Both the position numbers and the translations under genes were made by a program. Shown one piece after another: positions 1-4,915 of a stretch of 5,273 nucleotides of DNA. This stretch comes from Actinomycetales bacterium (GTDB lineage: Bacteria > Actinomycetota > Actinomycetes > Actinomycetales > Actinomycetaceae), in the NCBI GenBank assembly GCA_012513625.1, contig JAAZBW010000429.1, positions 1 through 5,273 of the forward strand, given 5' to 3'. Each line of letters starts with the position of its first letter. Position 1 is the stretch's first letter. The notes under the pieces are model-generated. The model was not told the DNA's origin, made no database searches, and was given only the letters and a program-made list of their open reading frames with translations.

Positions 1-866
1 AGGATGTGGAGCGAGACCACGAGGCCGATCACCGCGAGGTCCACTCCCTGGTCCCGCAGGTGGACCGAGGTCATGGACATGAGGCTCACCATCACCGCGT
101 GTGCCACGGCGATCACCACCACCGCGAAACGCGCCGTGGGGTGGCCGTACGCCCAGCGCAGGGCCGCTGTTGCGGAGATTGTGAGGTGTTTCACCGCCGA
201 CGGGGGCTGTTTCGTGCCGGGGGAGTCCCCGCCCTCCGGCATGCTCGCATCGGCGAGGTCTGCTTCGCGGTGGCGGTCGGTGGTGGCGTCGGGCGGGTTG
301 ACGAGCCAGATGACCACGGCGATCGCGGCCAGCAGGGCCGCGACCGCAATCACGTACGGTCCTGCGAGTTCGGGGATGCCGAGAAGCCGGCCGAGTCCGG
401 CGCCGGGGCCGAGCATGTTGGGGCCGAGCACGGAGCCGATCGTGATTGCCCAGATCACGTAGGAGATGGTGCGGGCACTCACGCGGCCACGGTCGAGATC
501 GGCCGCCGCGTAGCGGGACTGGAGCGTGGTGGCCTGGGTGGAGCCCACGAGGAAGAGCCCGATGAGCGCGATCCAGAGCTGCGAGCTGATGGCGCCCACG
601 ATCGTCACCAGGGCGCCGATGACCGCGACCGCGTAGCCGGTGGCCATGGAGATTCGGCGGCCGCGGGTGGACGCGAGCCGTGCGAGGGGGACGGCCACCA
701 CGGCGGCGCCGAGCACTCCGAGCGCCGAGCCCAGGCCCGCCCACGAGGTACCGGACAGCTGTTGGACAAGGAGTCCACTCACCGCGATTCCCGCGGCGAG
801 CCCCACGCCGCCCAACACATTGGACGCCAGGAGCCCCGCGAGTGTCCGGTCTCGCCGAGTGGCCAT
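1..866 (-). CDS. MFS transporter, 3' end outside window
   Basis: Probable inner-membrane secondary transporter of the major facilitator superfamily (MFS_1, drug/metabolite efflux type); the substrate cannot be told. I translated the reverse strand from the ATG at 866-864. An in-frame TAG lies 12 bases upstream, so this is the first possible ATG. The 288 visible residues show hydrophobic segments at about 10-32, 43-63, 73-93, 97-112, 134-151 and 168-189. A hydrophilic, Pro/Asp/Glu-rich loop of about 55 residues follows (190-245), then segments at 246-263 and 276 onward. Six helices, a long central loop and a second half is the MFS plan. A degenerate motif A (ARLASTRGRR, 62-71) sits between helices 2 and 3. 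About four helices lie beyond the left edge. The gene starts 50 bp after the dinB stop, so read-through is possible, but a TAGATT element six bases before the ATG suggests its own leaderless promoter. The MFS call is firm; the efflux role is inference. Confidence 0.88.
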   Translation of the reverse strand, partial: MATRRDRTLAGLLASNVLGGVGLAAGIAVSGLLVQQLSGTSWAGLGSALGVLGAAVVAVPLARLASTRGRRISMATGYAVAVIGALVTIVGAISSQLWIALIGLFLVGSTQATTLQSRYAAADLDRGRVSARTISYVIWAITIGSVLGPNMLGPGAGLGRLLGIPELAGPYVIAVAALLAAIAVVIWLVNPPDATTDRHREADLADASMPEGGDSPGTKQPPSAVKHLTISATAALRWAYGHPTARFAVVVIAVAHAVMVSLMSMTSVHLRDQGVDLAVIGLVVSLHI

Positions 867-872
867 CGTTCC

Positions 873-878
873 AATCTA
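873..878 (-). promoter_or_regulatory. Candidate -10 element for the MFS gene (leaderless)
   Basis: On the minus strand TAGATT fits the actinobacterial -10 pattern TANNNT. Exactly six bases separate it from the ATG at 866, which would place transcription start at or next to the A of the start codon. No good Shine-Dalgarno is present (only GGAACG directly before the ATG), which agrees with leaderless translation. No convincing -35 is seen 16-18 bases upstream. Short motifs like this occur by chance. Confidence 0.4.
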
Positions 879-899
879 GGCCGGTTCGCTGCCGCGCAC

Positions 900-914
900 C
901 GCTTGATTGAAGCG
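900..914 (-). other. Small hairpin between dinB and the MFS gene
   Basis: A 5-bp perfect inverted repeat (CGCTT/AAGCG, 5-base loop) lies just after the dinB stop codon. It has no T-run, so it is at most a weak terminator or attenuator; read-through from dinB into the transporter gene remains plausible. Confidence 0.25.
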
Positions 915-916
915 CC

Positions 917-2170
917 TCAGAGCTCGCGCTCGGCGAGCTCACGGAAGGCGTCCGGAGTGCCGTGACCGTGGCGCAGTTGAGCGGGGAGGTAGCCCACTGC
1001 CGCCTTCCCGAACCTTGAGCGCGCGGCGTCCATGGAGGCATCGAGGGCGAGCCGGGAGGCGCCTGAAGCGGATCCGGGGGACTCGGGGTTATCGCCAAAC
1101 AGGGGGAACTCCAGCTGCAGGAACGGCTGCTGTTCCAGATTGGACAGGGAGATCCCGAGGAGCGAGATCTCGGTGCCAGGTTCCCCGATCGCGTCCCAGG
1201 CGAGCCGTTCCGCGGTCTCCGTGATGGTGAGCGTGGTGGAAAGCGGGCCGGGGAACGTGTGGGACCTCGTGAGCGAGCGCATGTCTCCGAGGCGTACCCG
1301 AACGGTCAGGGTGCGTCCCGCGAGCCCTCCGGCACGCATCCGCGTGGCAACCCGTTCGGCGAGCTGCCCCAGCACCTCCCGCACTGCCTCCCGGCTGGCT
1401 GCGCGCCGCCCAAGCGCGGACTGGGCACCCACCGAGCGCCCCCGCGCGGAGCCGCTGACACGCCGCGGGTCCTCATTCACCGCGAGTCGCGAGAGTTTCT
1501 CCCCCACCGCGTTCCCGAGGAGCCGCTCCACCGCGCTGCGCGGGGTGGCCGCGAGTTGGCCGATGGTGCGGATGCCCCTTTCCGCGAGCCGGGACGCCGT
1601 CACGGGGCCCACGCCCCACATAAGCCGAACAGGAAGCGGATCGAGGAACTCACGCTCCCGCTCGGCCGGTACCACCACGAGCCCATCCGGTTTGGCCACC
1701 TGCGAGGCGATCTTTGCGAGGCTCTTGGTGCGGGCAACGCCCACGCTGATCGGCAGCCCGAGCTCGCCGCGGACCCGAGCGCGGAGCCGTGCCGCGATCA
1801 CCTCCGGCGGGCCGAAGAGGTGAACCGCACCGGAGACGTCGAGGAACGCCTCATCGATCGAGATCCGCTGAATGGCGGGCGTGAAGTCCTCCATCACGGA
1901 GATCACGCGATCTCCGAACTCCTGGTAGCGGTGGAAGCTGCCTTTCACGAACAGGAGGTCCGGGCAGAGTTGCGCCGCTCGCCAGCCCGGCATCCCGCCG
2001 CTCACGCCGTGGGCCTTCGCCTCGTACGAGCAGGCCAGCACCACCCCGCCGCGGGCGCTCGCTCCCACCGCGATCGCCCGTCCCCGCAGGGCGGGATCGA
2101 GCAGCTGCTCCACCGAGGCATAGAACGAGTCCAGATCGGCGTGCAGGATGTTGACAGCGGAGGCCACCAC
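917..2170 (-). CDS. dinB: DNA polymerase IV (Y-family translesion polymerase)
   Basis: Error-prone Y-family polymerase that copies damaged templates and extends misaligned primers at stalled forks. In the 417-residue product, motif I HADLDSFYASVE (10-21) supplies metal ligand D12 and a tyrosine at the steric-gate position (Y17). SYEAKAHGV (48-56) is the fingers region, and SIDEAFLDVSG (104-114) holds catalytic D106/E107. Next come the VGVARTKSLAKIASQVAKPDG palm/thumb segment (about 143-163) and the helix-hairpin-helix stretch WGVGPVTASRLAERGIRTIG (185-204). The little-finger domain runs from about 240 to 350. QLEFPLF (352-358) resembles a beta-clamp-binding motif, and a roughly 60-residue tail follows; from memory, actinobacterial homologues have a similar tail. 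Length is normal for actinobacterial DinB. The frame has a stop at 2182-2180, so the start must be GTG 2170 (or GTG 2167). There is no Shine-Dalgarno; a -10 motif six bases upstream suggests a leaderless mRNA. A LexA box adjoins that -10, so SOS induction is expected. Confidence 0.96.
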   Translation of the reverse strand: MVASAVNILHADLDSFYASVEQLLDPALRGRAIAVGASARGGVVLACSYEAKAHGVSGGMPGWRAAQLCPDLLFVKGSFHRYQEFGDRVISVMEDFTPAIQRISIDEAFLDVSGAVHLFGPPEVIAARLRARVRGELGLPISVGVARTKSLAKIASQVAKPDGLVVVPAEREREFLDPLPVRLMWGVGPVTASRLAERGIRTIGQLAATPRSAVERLLGNAVGEKLSRLAVNEDPRRVSGSARGRSVGAQSALGRRAASREAVREVLGQLAERVATRMRAGGLAGRTLTVRVRLGDMRSLTRSHTFPGPLSTTLTITETAERLAWDAIGEPGTEISLLGISLSNLEQQPFLQLEFPLFGDNPESPGSASGASRLALDASMDAARSRFGKAAVGYLPAQLRHGHGTPDAFRELAEREL

Positions 2171-2176
2171 AGGAGC

Positions 2177-2205
2177 ATTCTATCGAACTGGTGTTCGGTC
2201 TGGAA
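2177..2205 (-). promoter_or_regulatory. dinB promoter, leaderless type
   Basis: Read on the minus strand, TAGAAT (2182-2177) matches TANNNT and is followed by six bases and then the GTG start of dinB. This is the spacing expected when transcription starts on the first base of the start codon. With a 17-base spacer the -35 would be TTCCAG (2205-2200), a weak match to TTGACA. The LexA box fills the spacer, a position suited to blocking RNA polymerase. Confidence 0.55.
2183..2198. promoter_or_regulatory. LexA (SOS) box between dinB and the DUF5701 gene
   Basis: TCGAACTGGTGTTCGG matches the actinobacterial/Gram-positive LexA operator TCGAAC-N4-GTTCGA at every specified base except the last (G for A). 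The core CGAAC-N4-GTTCG is a perfect inverted repeat. It abuts the dinB -10 and lies directly upstream of the best -10 candidate for the divergent gene. Known biology: LexA represses through such sites until RecA-stimulated self-cleavage during DNA damage. Its place in front of a translesion polymerase gene strongly supports the call; whether it also controls the divergent gene is inference. Confidence 0.85.
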
Positions 2206-2211
2206 TAACCT
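2206..2211 (+). promoter_or_regulatory. Candidate -10 element for the DUF5701 gene
   Basis: TAACCT fits TANNNT and would give a 5' leader of about 40 bases before the GTG at 2260. A -35 at 17-base spacing would fall on TCGAAC of the LexA box (2183-2188), so LexA binding would overlap this promoter. The -35 match to TTGACA is poor. Confidence 0.3.
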
Positions 2212-2259
2212 GCGGGCGTGGGCGGTTGAACTGGCGCCCCCGCCTCGTGAAGGAGTCCC

Positions 2260-2955
2260 GTGGATCTTGCTACCCAGGTGGAACGTCTCATCAATCTCGG
2301 AGTGCCCGGACTCGCAGGGCTCGACGCGGAGCAGTTCCGCGCACTGGCGGCCCCGTTGCCGGGTGCGGATGGCCGCGTCGGTGACCCACCCGGCCACGAG
2401 GCCACCACAAAGGGGGCCGAAACGACGGGCCCAATCCTTGCCATCCATCCCTCCCTGGTGCCGCCTTCCCGGCTCGCGCCCCTCCTCGAGCGCGCCGGCA
2501 GGCCGGGGTTCGTGGTGGTGGACATGACCGATCTTGACTCGTTCACGGACTCACCGGCAGTTGCAGTGCCAGATGCGCCGCTCTACCTCCTGCACGGGGT
2601 GGAGCGTGGGGATGAGCACCTCAACTTCTCCTCGCCCGAGGCCGCCGCGGAGATCGAGGGCCGCGGCCGGAGCCCCCTCACCATCAATGAGGGAATCTCG
2701 CTCCTGCTGCACCGCCCGGAGCTGCTGGAGCCGAACCGGTGCTTCCTGACGATTGGCTCGCGCCTGGAGAAGGGAAAGGGTTACGACTCCCGCACCCCAG
2801 GGATCTGGATCTCCGGCGGCACCGGCCGGGACGGGGCAGAGCGGAGGAACGCACCCAAGGTGGGGTGGTGTTGGTGGAACAACCGCCACACGTGGCTGGG
2901 ATTCGCCTCCGCGGAGTCCAGGACCGACAGCGGGAGCAACCGGACGCGGGCGTGA
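2260..2955 (+). CDS. DUF5701 family protein, function unknown
   Basis: A 231-residue soluble protein with no signal peptide or membrane segment. I recognise the pattern of the actinobacterial DUF5701 family, which has no assigned function. Conserved-looking blocks are an N-terminal helix QVERLINLGVPGLAGLDAEQF (6-26), GFVVVDMTDLDSF (83-95), DAPLYLLHGVERGDEHLN (105-122), GRSPLTINEGISLLL (136-150), CFLTIGSR (161-168) and the Gly/Trp-rich stretch between RTPGIWISGGTGRDG (178-192) and KVGWCWWNNRHTWLGFASA (200-218). The last 13 residues are polar and probably disordered. The GTG start follows the strong ribosome site GAAGGAG (2249-2255) at a 4-base spacing. The gene is divergent from dinB with an 89-bp gap that holds the LexA box, so SOS control is possible. 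No catalytic motif can be named, and I do not infer an enzyme activity. The family name is from memory and needs a profile search. Confidence 0.8.
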   Translation: MDLATQVERLINLGVPGLAGLDAEQFRALAAPLPGADGRVGDPPGHEATTKGAETTGPILAIHPSLVPPSRLAPLLERAGRPGFVVVDMTDLDSFTDSPAVAVPDAPLYLLHGVERGDEHLNFSSPEAAAEIEGRGRSPLTINEGISLLLHRPELLEPNRCFLTIGSRLEKGKGYDSRTPGIWISGGTGRDGAERRNAPKVGWCWWNNRHTWLGFASAESRTDSGSNRTRA

Positions 2956-2965
2956 GCGCGCCCGG

Positions 2966-3010
2966 AAAAGGTCCCAACCTGCTGCGGCAATCCGGGACCT
3001 TGGTCCTTTT
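2966..3010 (+). terminator. Possible weak terminator after the DUF5701 gene
   Basis: Several overlapping inverted repeats lie here. AAGGTCCC (2968-2975) pairs perfectly with GGGACCTT (2994-3001) across an 18-base loop. GGAC/GTCC (2995-2998, 3003-3006) forms a small hairpin directly before TTTT (3007-3010). AAAAGG (2966-2971) can pair with CCTTTT (3005-3010). These pairings exclude each other. The hairpin plus four T residues resembles a short intrinsic terminator, but the stem is weak for such a GC-rich genome. Confidence 0.4.
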
Positions 3011-3029
3011 GCTGATGTGACCGGGTCCA

Positions 3030-3035
3030 TAAGGT
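3030..3035 (+). promoter_or_regulatory. Candidate -10 element for the SDR gene
   Basis: TAAGGT fits TANNNT and lies 35 bases before the SDR start codon, downstream of the possible terminator. A -35 at 17-base spacing reads TTTTGC (3007-3012), a poor match. It is offered because the SDR gene probably needs its own promoter. Confidence 0.25.
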
Positions 3036-3054
3036 GGATGAGTTACCCCAATGC

Positions 3055-3061
3055 AAAGGAG
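3055..3061 (+). promoter_or_regulatory. Ribosome binding site that fixes the SDR start
   Basis: AAAGGAG, nine bases before ATG 3071. The reading frame stays open upstream to about 2753, inside the DUF5701 gene. This site, together with the normal SDR N-terminus beginning at this ATG, shows that the longer start is false. Confidence 0.8.
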
Positions 3062-3070
3062 CAGTGCGTA

Positions 3071-3832
3071 ATGGAGCGTTTCGGATTCCGTGACCGTGTG
3101 GCCATCGTGACCGGTGGAGGTTCGGGCCTCGGCGAGGCCATCTCGAAGGAGCTGGCGGACCTCGGCTCGAAGGTGGTCGTGGCAGACATCAACCTCGAGG
3201 CGGCCGAGCATGTGGTCGGCGAGATTGAGGCCGAAGGTGGCTCCGCCGTCGCCTTCAAGGCGGACACCTCCAGCAAGGAGGACAGCGAGGCGCTCGTGGA
3301 GTTCGCCGTCGAGACATACGGCAAGCTGAACTTCGCCGTGAACAACGCCGGCATCGGCGGCCCGCAGGCGCCCGCAGGCGAGACGGACCTCGAGGCGTGG
3401 GACAAGGTCATCGGCATCAACCTGAGCGGCGTGCTCTACGGCATGCGCTACCAGATCCCCGAGATGCTGAAGGCCGGCGCCAACGAGTCCGCCATCGTCA
3501 ACATGGCGTCCATCCACGGCGCCGTGGCGGCCATCGGCAACGGCGCGTACACCGCCGCCAAGCACGGCGTGGTGGGCATCACCAAGAACGCGGCCGCCGA
3601 ATACGGCACCCAGGGCCTGCGCATCAACGCGGTGGGACCCGGCTACATCGAGACCCCGCTGCTCGCACAGCTCCCGCGCGAGGCCTACGACGCGCTCTCG
3701 GCCAAGCACCTGCTGGGCCGCCTCGGCAAGCCGGAGGAGGTTGCACACCTCGTGACCTACCTGCTCTCCGATTACGCCTCTTTCATCACGGGCGGCTACT
3801 ACCTGATCGACGGCGGCTACACCGCCATCTGA
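3071..3832 (+). CDS. SDR family NAD(P)-dependent oxidoreductase
   Basis: Cytosolic oxidoreductase that interconverts a hydroxyl and a carbonyl group using a nicotinamide cofactor; the substrate is unknown. The 253 residues have the full classical SDR set: Rossmann motif TGGGSGLG (14-21), D39 at the end of the second strand (usual mark of NAD(H) preference), NNAG (91-94), and the catalytic tetrad N117, S147, Y160, K164 (YTAAKHG). After these come PG (190-191) and the C-terminal IDGGYTAI. Length is typical of FabG-like and levodione-reductase-like SDRs; overall it resembles the latter group, but that is recall, not an alignment. The start is set by AAAGGAG nine bases upstream. Codons are very strongly biased to C/G-ending forms, more so than in dinB by eye, which may mean high expression. 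The gene lies 115 bp after the DUF5701 gene with a terminator-like element between, so co-transcription is doubtful. A 10-bp tandem repeat lies inside (3361-3380). Confidence 0.93.
   Translation: MERFGFRDRVAIVTGGGSGLGEAISKELADLGSKVVVADINLEAAEHVVGEIEAEGGSAVAFKADTSSKEDSEALVEFAVETYGKLNFAVNNAGIGGPQAPAGETDLEAWDKVIGINLSGVLYGMRYQIPEMLKAGANESAIVNMASIHGAVAAIGNGAYTAAKHGVVGITKNAAAEYGTQGLRINAVGPGYIETPLLAQLPREAYDALSAKHLLGRLGKPEEVAHLVTYLLSDYASFITGGYYLIDGGYTAI
3361..3380 (+). repeat. Perfect 10-bp tandem repeat inside the SDR gene
   Basis: Two adjacent copies of CCCGCAGGCG, encoding the QAPAG stretch just after the NNAG motif. The unit is not a multiple of three, so gain or loss of a copy would shift the reading frame at about residue 98. 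Confidence 0.9.
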
Positions 3833-3869
3833 TGCGCTGACCGACTCGCTCGGCCGCCAACCGATCCGC

Positions 3870-3918
3870 TCCGGCGGCAGCACCGGCCCAGGCCTCGCCT
3901 GGCGGCGCTGCCGTCGGA
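3870..3918. terminator. Bidirectional stem-loop terminator between convergent genes
   Basis: Positions 3870-3881 can pair with 3907-3918 as a 12-bp stem (TCCGGCGGCAGC against GCTGCCGTCGGA, one G-U wobble). Inside it, CCAGGC (3888-3893) and GCCTGG (3897-3902) form a 6-bp stem with a 3-base loop. It lies 38 bp after the SDR stop and directly next to the HAD stop, facing both genes. There is no T-run on either side, but strong GC stems without U-tracts are a common proposed terminator form in actinobacteria. The pairing is seen directly; the function is inferred from position. Confidence 0.7.
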
Positions 3919-3919
3919 T

Positions 3920-4684
3920 TCACTCTGTGGGCCGGATGCCGCCCGCCGCGTCGGTGGCGATGGTCCCGCCGGTGTCGTCGTCGCCGTCGTTCCAGGTCCG
4001 GCCCGGCGTGGCGGCCGCGGCCCGCTCCGAGATGAGCCCGGGGACCGTGATCCGGATGCGCCCGCCCACCTGCTCGAACCTCGCCTCATCCAACCCGGCG
4101 ACGACGGCGTCCGCACCTCCCAGCGCAGCCGCAGCCACCGTCGAGGTCACGCCGAGGACCGCGCACCCGGCCGCGCGGGCGGCGGTCACTCCGAAGGGGG
4201 CGTCCTCGACGACGAGGCAGTCCTCCGCCGCCACTCCCAGCAGGGAGGCGGCCCGGAGGAAGATGTCCGGGGCGGGCTTGGCGCGGGGTACATCGTCGGA
4301 GCAGACGAGCACGTCCGGTACCGGAAGCCCGGCGGCGGCGAGGCGGGCACTCGCCACCGTGCGGATTCCGGAGGTGGCGACCGCCCACGCGTGCGCCGGA
4401 AGCGCCTCGAGCGCCTCGCGTGCGCCGGGTGCGGCCACGGTCTGGTGGGCGTTCGCCACCTCGAGGGCATCGATCCGGGCGAGCGAGGCGTCTACCCGCT
4501 CCGCGGGGATGAGTCCGCGGACGATCTCGCTGGTGGAGCGGCCGTCATGGCCGGTGAGCTGCTCGGCGGTGATCTCGTGCTCGATGGCCCACGCCGTCCA
4601 CGAGTTCATGATCCCCTCATAGGAGTCCACCAGGGTTCCGTCGTTGTCGAAGAGGACGGCGGCAACGTCGAACGTGTGGGTCAT
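3920..4684 (-). CDS. HAD-IA hydrolase, probable sugar phosphatase
   Basis: Probable magnesium-dependent phosphatase that removes phosphate from a small phosphosugar or similar metabolite in the cytosol. The 254 residues hold all HAD motifs: FDNDGTLVDS (12-21) with nucleophile D13 and general acid D15, VATSG (102-106) with T104, RAKPAPD (134-140) with K136, and VVEDAPFG (158-165) with E160/D161. A helical cap of subfamily I type lies between motifs I and II. The motif wording resembles E. coli YfbT/HxpA-like sugar phosphatases. The frame is open upstream to 5257, but ATG 4684 is chosen because a GGAGAGGA ribosome site lies seven bases before it and the HAD fold begins here. The HAD domain should end near residue 214; about 40 extra residues follow, rich in Ala, Gly and Asp (WNDGDDDTGG, 231-240). 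Transcription is divergent from the methyltransferase gene and convergent with the SDR gene, so it is probably monocistronic. The exact substrate is unknown. Confidence 0.9.
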   Translation of the reverse strand: MTHTFDVAAVLFDNDGTLVDSYEGIMNSWTAWAIEHEITAEQLTGHDGRSTSEIVRGLIPAERVDASLARIDALEVANAHQTVAAPGAREALEALPAHAWAVATSGIRTVASARLAAAGLPVPDVLVCSDDVPRAKPAPDIFLRAASLLGVAAEDCLVVEDAPFGVTAARAAGCAVLGVTSTVAAAALGGADAVVAGLDEARFEQVGGRIRITVPGLISERAAAATPGRTWNDGDDDTGGTIATDAAGGIRPTE

Positions 4685-4691
4685 GGTCCCA

Positions 4692-4699
4692 TCCTCTCC
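4692..4699 (-). promoter_or_regulatory. Ribosome binding site that fixes the HAD start
   Basis: On the minus strand GGAGAGGA lies seven bases before ATG 4684. It supports this start over in-frame upstream starts, which would make an N-terminal extension antisense to the methyltransferase gene. Confidence 0.75.
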
Positions 4700-4725
4700 C
4701 GTGGAGGACGCTCCGCAAGCGAAGC

Positions 4726-4739
4726 CCCGGGCGCCCGGG
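4726..4739. repeat. Perfect 14-bp GC palindrome upstream of the HAD gene
   Basis: CCCGGGCGCCCGGG is identical to its reverse complement. It sits 41 bp upstream of the HAD start in the divergent spacer, where it could be an operator or a hairpin in the HAD 5' leader. In such GC-rich DNA a palindrome made only of G and C can also arise by chance. Confidence 0.5.
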
Positions 4740-4786
4740 ACGGCATGTGCCTCTCGACACCCGATGCACGGGTCTCGCCCGAAACC

Positions 4787-4871
4787 TCCCTGCGCTCCGG
4801 GGGAAGCGATCGGACCAGCGCTACTGGCGAGGGTGGAACATGAAAATCCCTGCGCGCCCGCGGGGGAAAGC
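4787..4871. repeat. Degenerate direct repeat in the HAD/PCMT spacer
   Basis: Two copies begin with TCCCTGCGC exactly 60 bp apart (4787-4807 and 4847-4871) and both end in a GGGGGAA-GC run, with a few inserted bases in the second copy. No known binding motif is recognised. I see no clear -35/-10 pair for the methyltransferase gene on the plus strand in this spacer. Confidence 0.35.
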
Positions 4872-4915
4872 CGGCGAACGGGCGGCCGGGCCGCGCCCCA
4901 TGCGACCCTTGCGAG

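Noticed and set aside
6..965. Long plus-strand open frame with many His and Arg residues across the left end
   Set aside because: It is the antisense of the MFS transporter and dinB end; its composition is typical of a shadow frame in GC-rich DNA and it has no recognisable domain.
1032..2527. Long plus-strand open frames (1032-1823 and 1259-2527) opposite dinB
   Set aside because: dinB on the minus strand has all catalytic motifs. These frames are low-complexity Arg/Pro/His-rich shadows, and the second would run into the DUF5701 gene in another frame.
2753..3070. In-frame N-terminal extension of the SDR
   Set aside because: It would overlap the DUF5701 gene and adds low-complexity sequence; the Shine-Dalgarno at 3055-3061 and the normal family N-terminus favour ATG 3071.
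2684..3883. 399-residue minus-strand open frame opposite the SDR gene
   Set aside because: It is antisense to a complete SDR with all active-site residues; the frame is open only because of the codon bias of the true gene.
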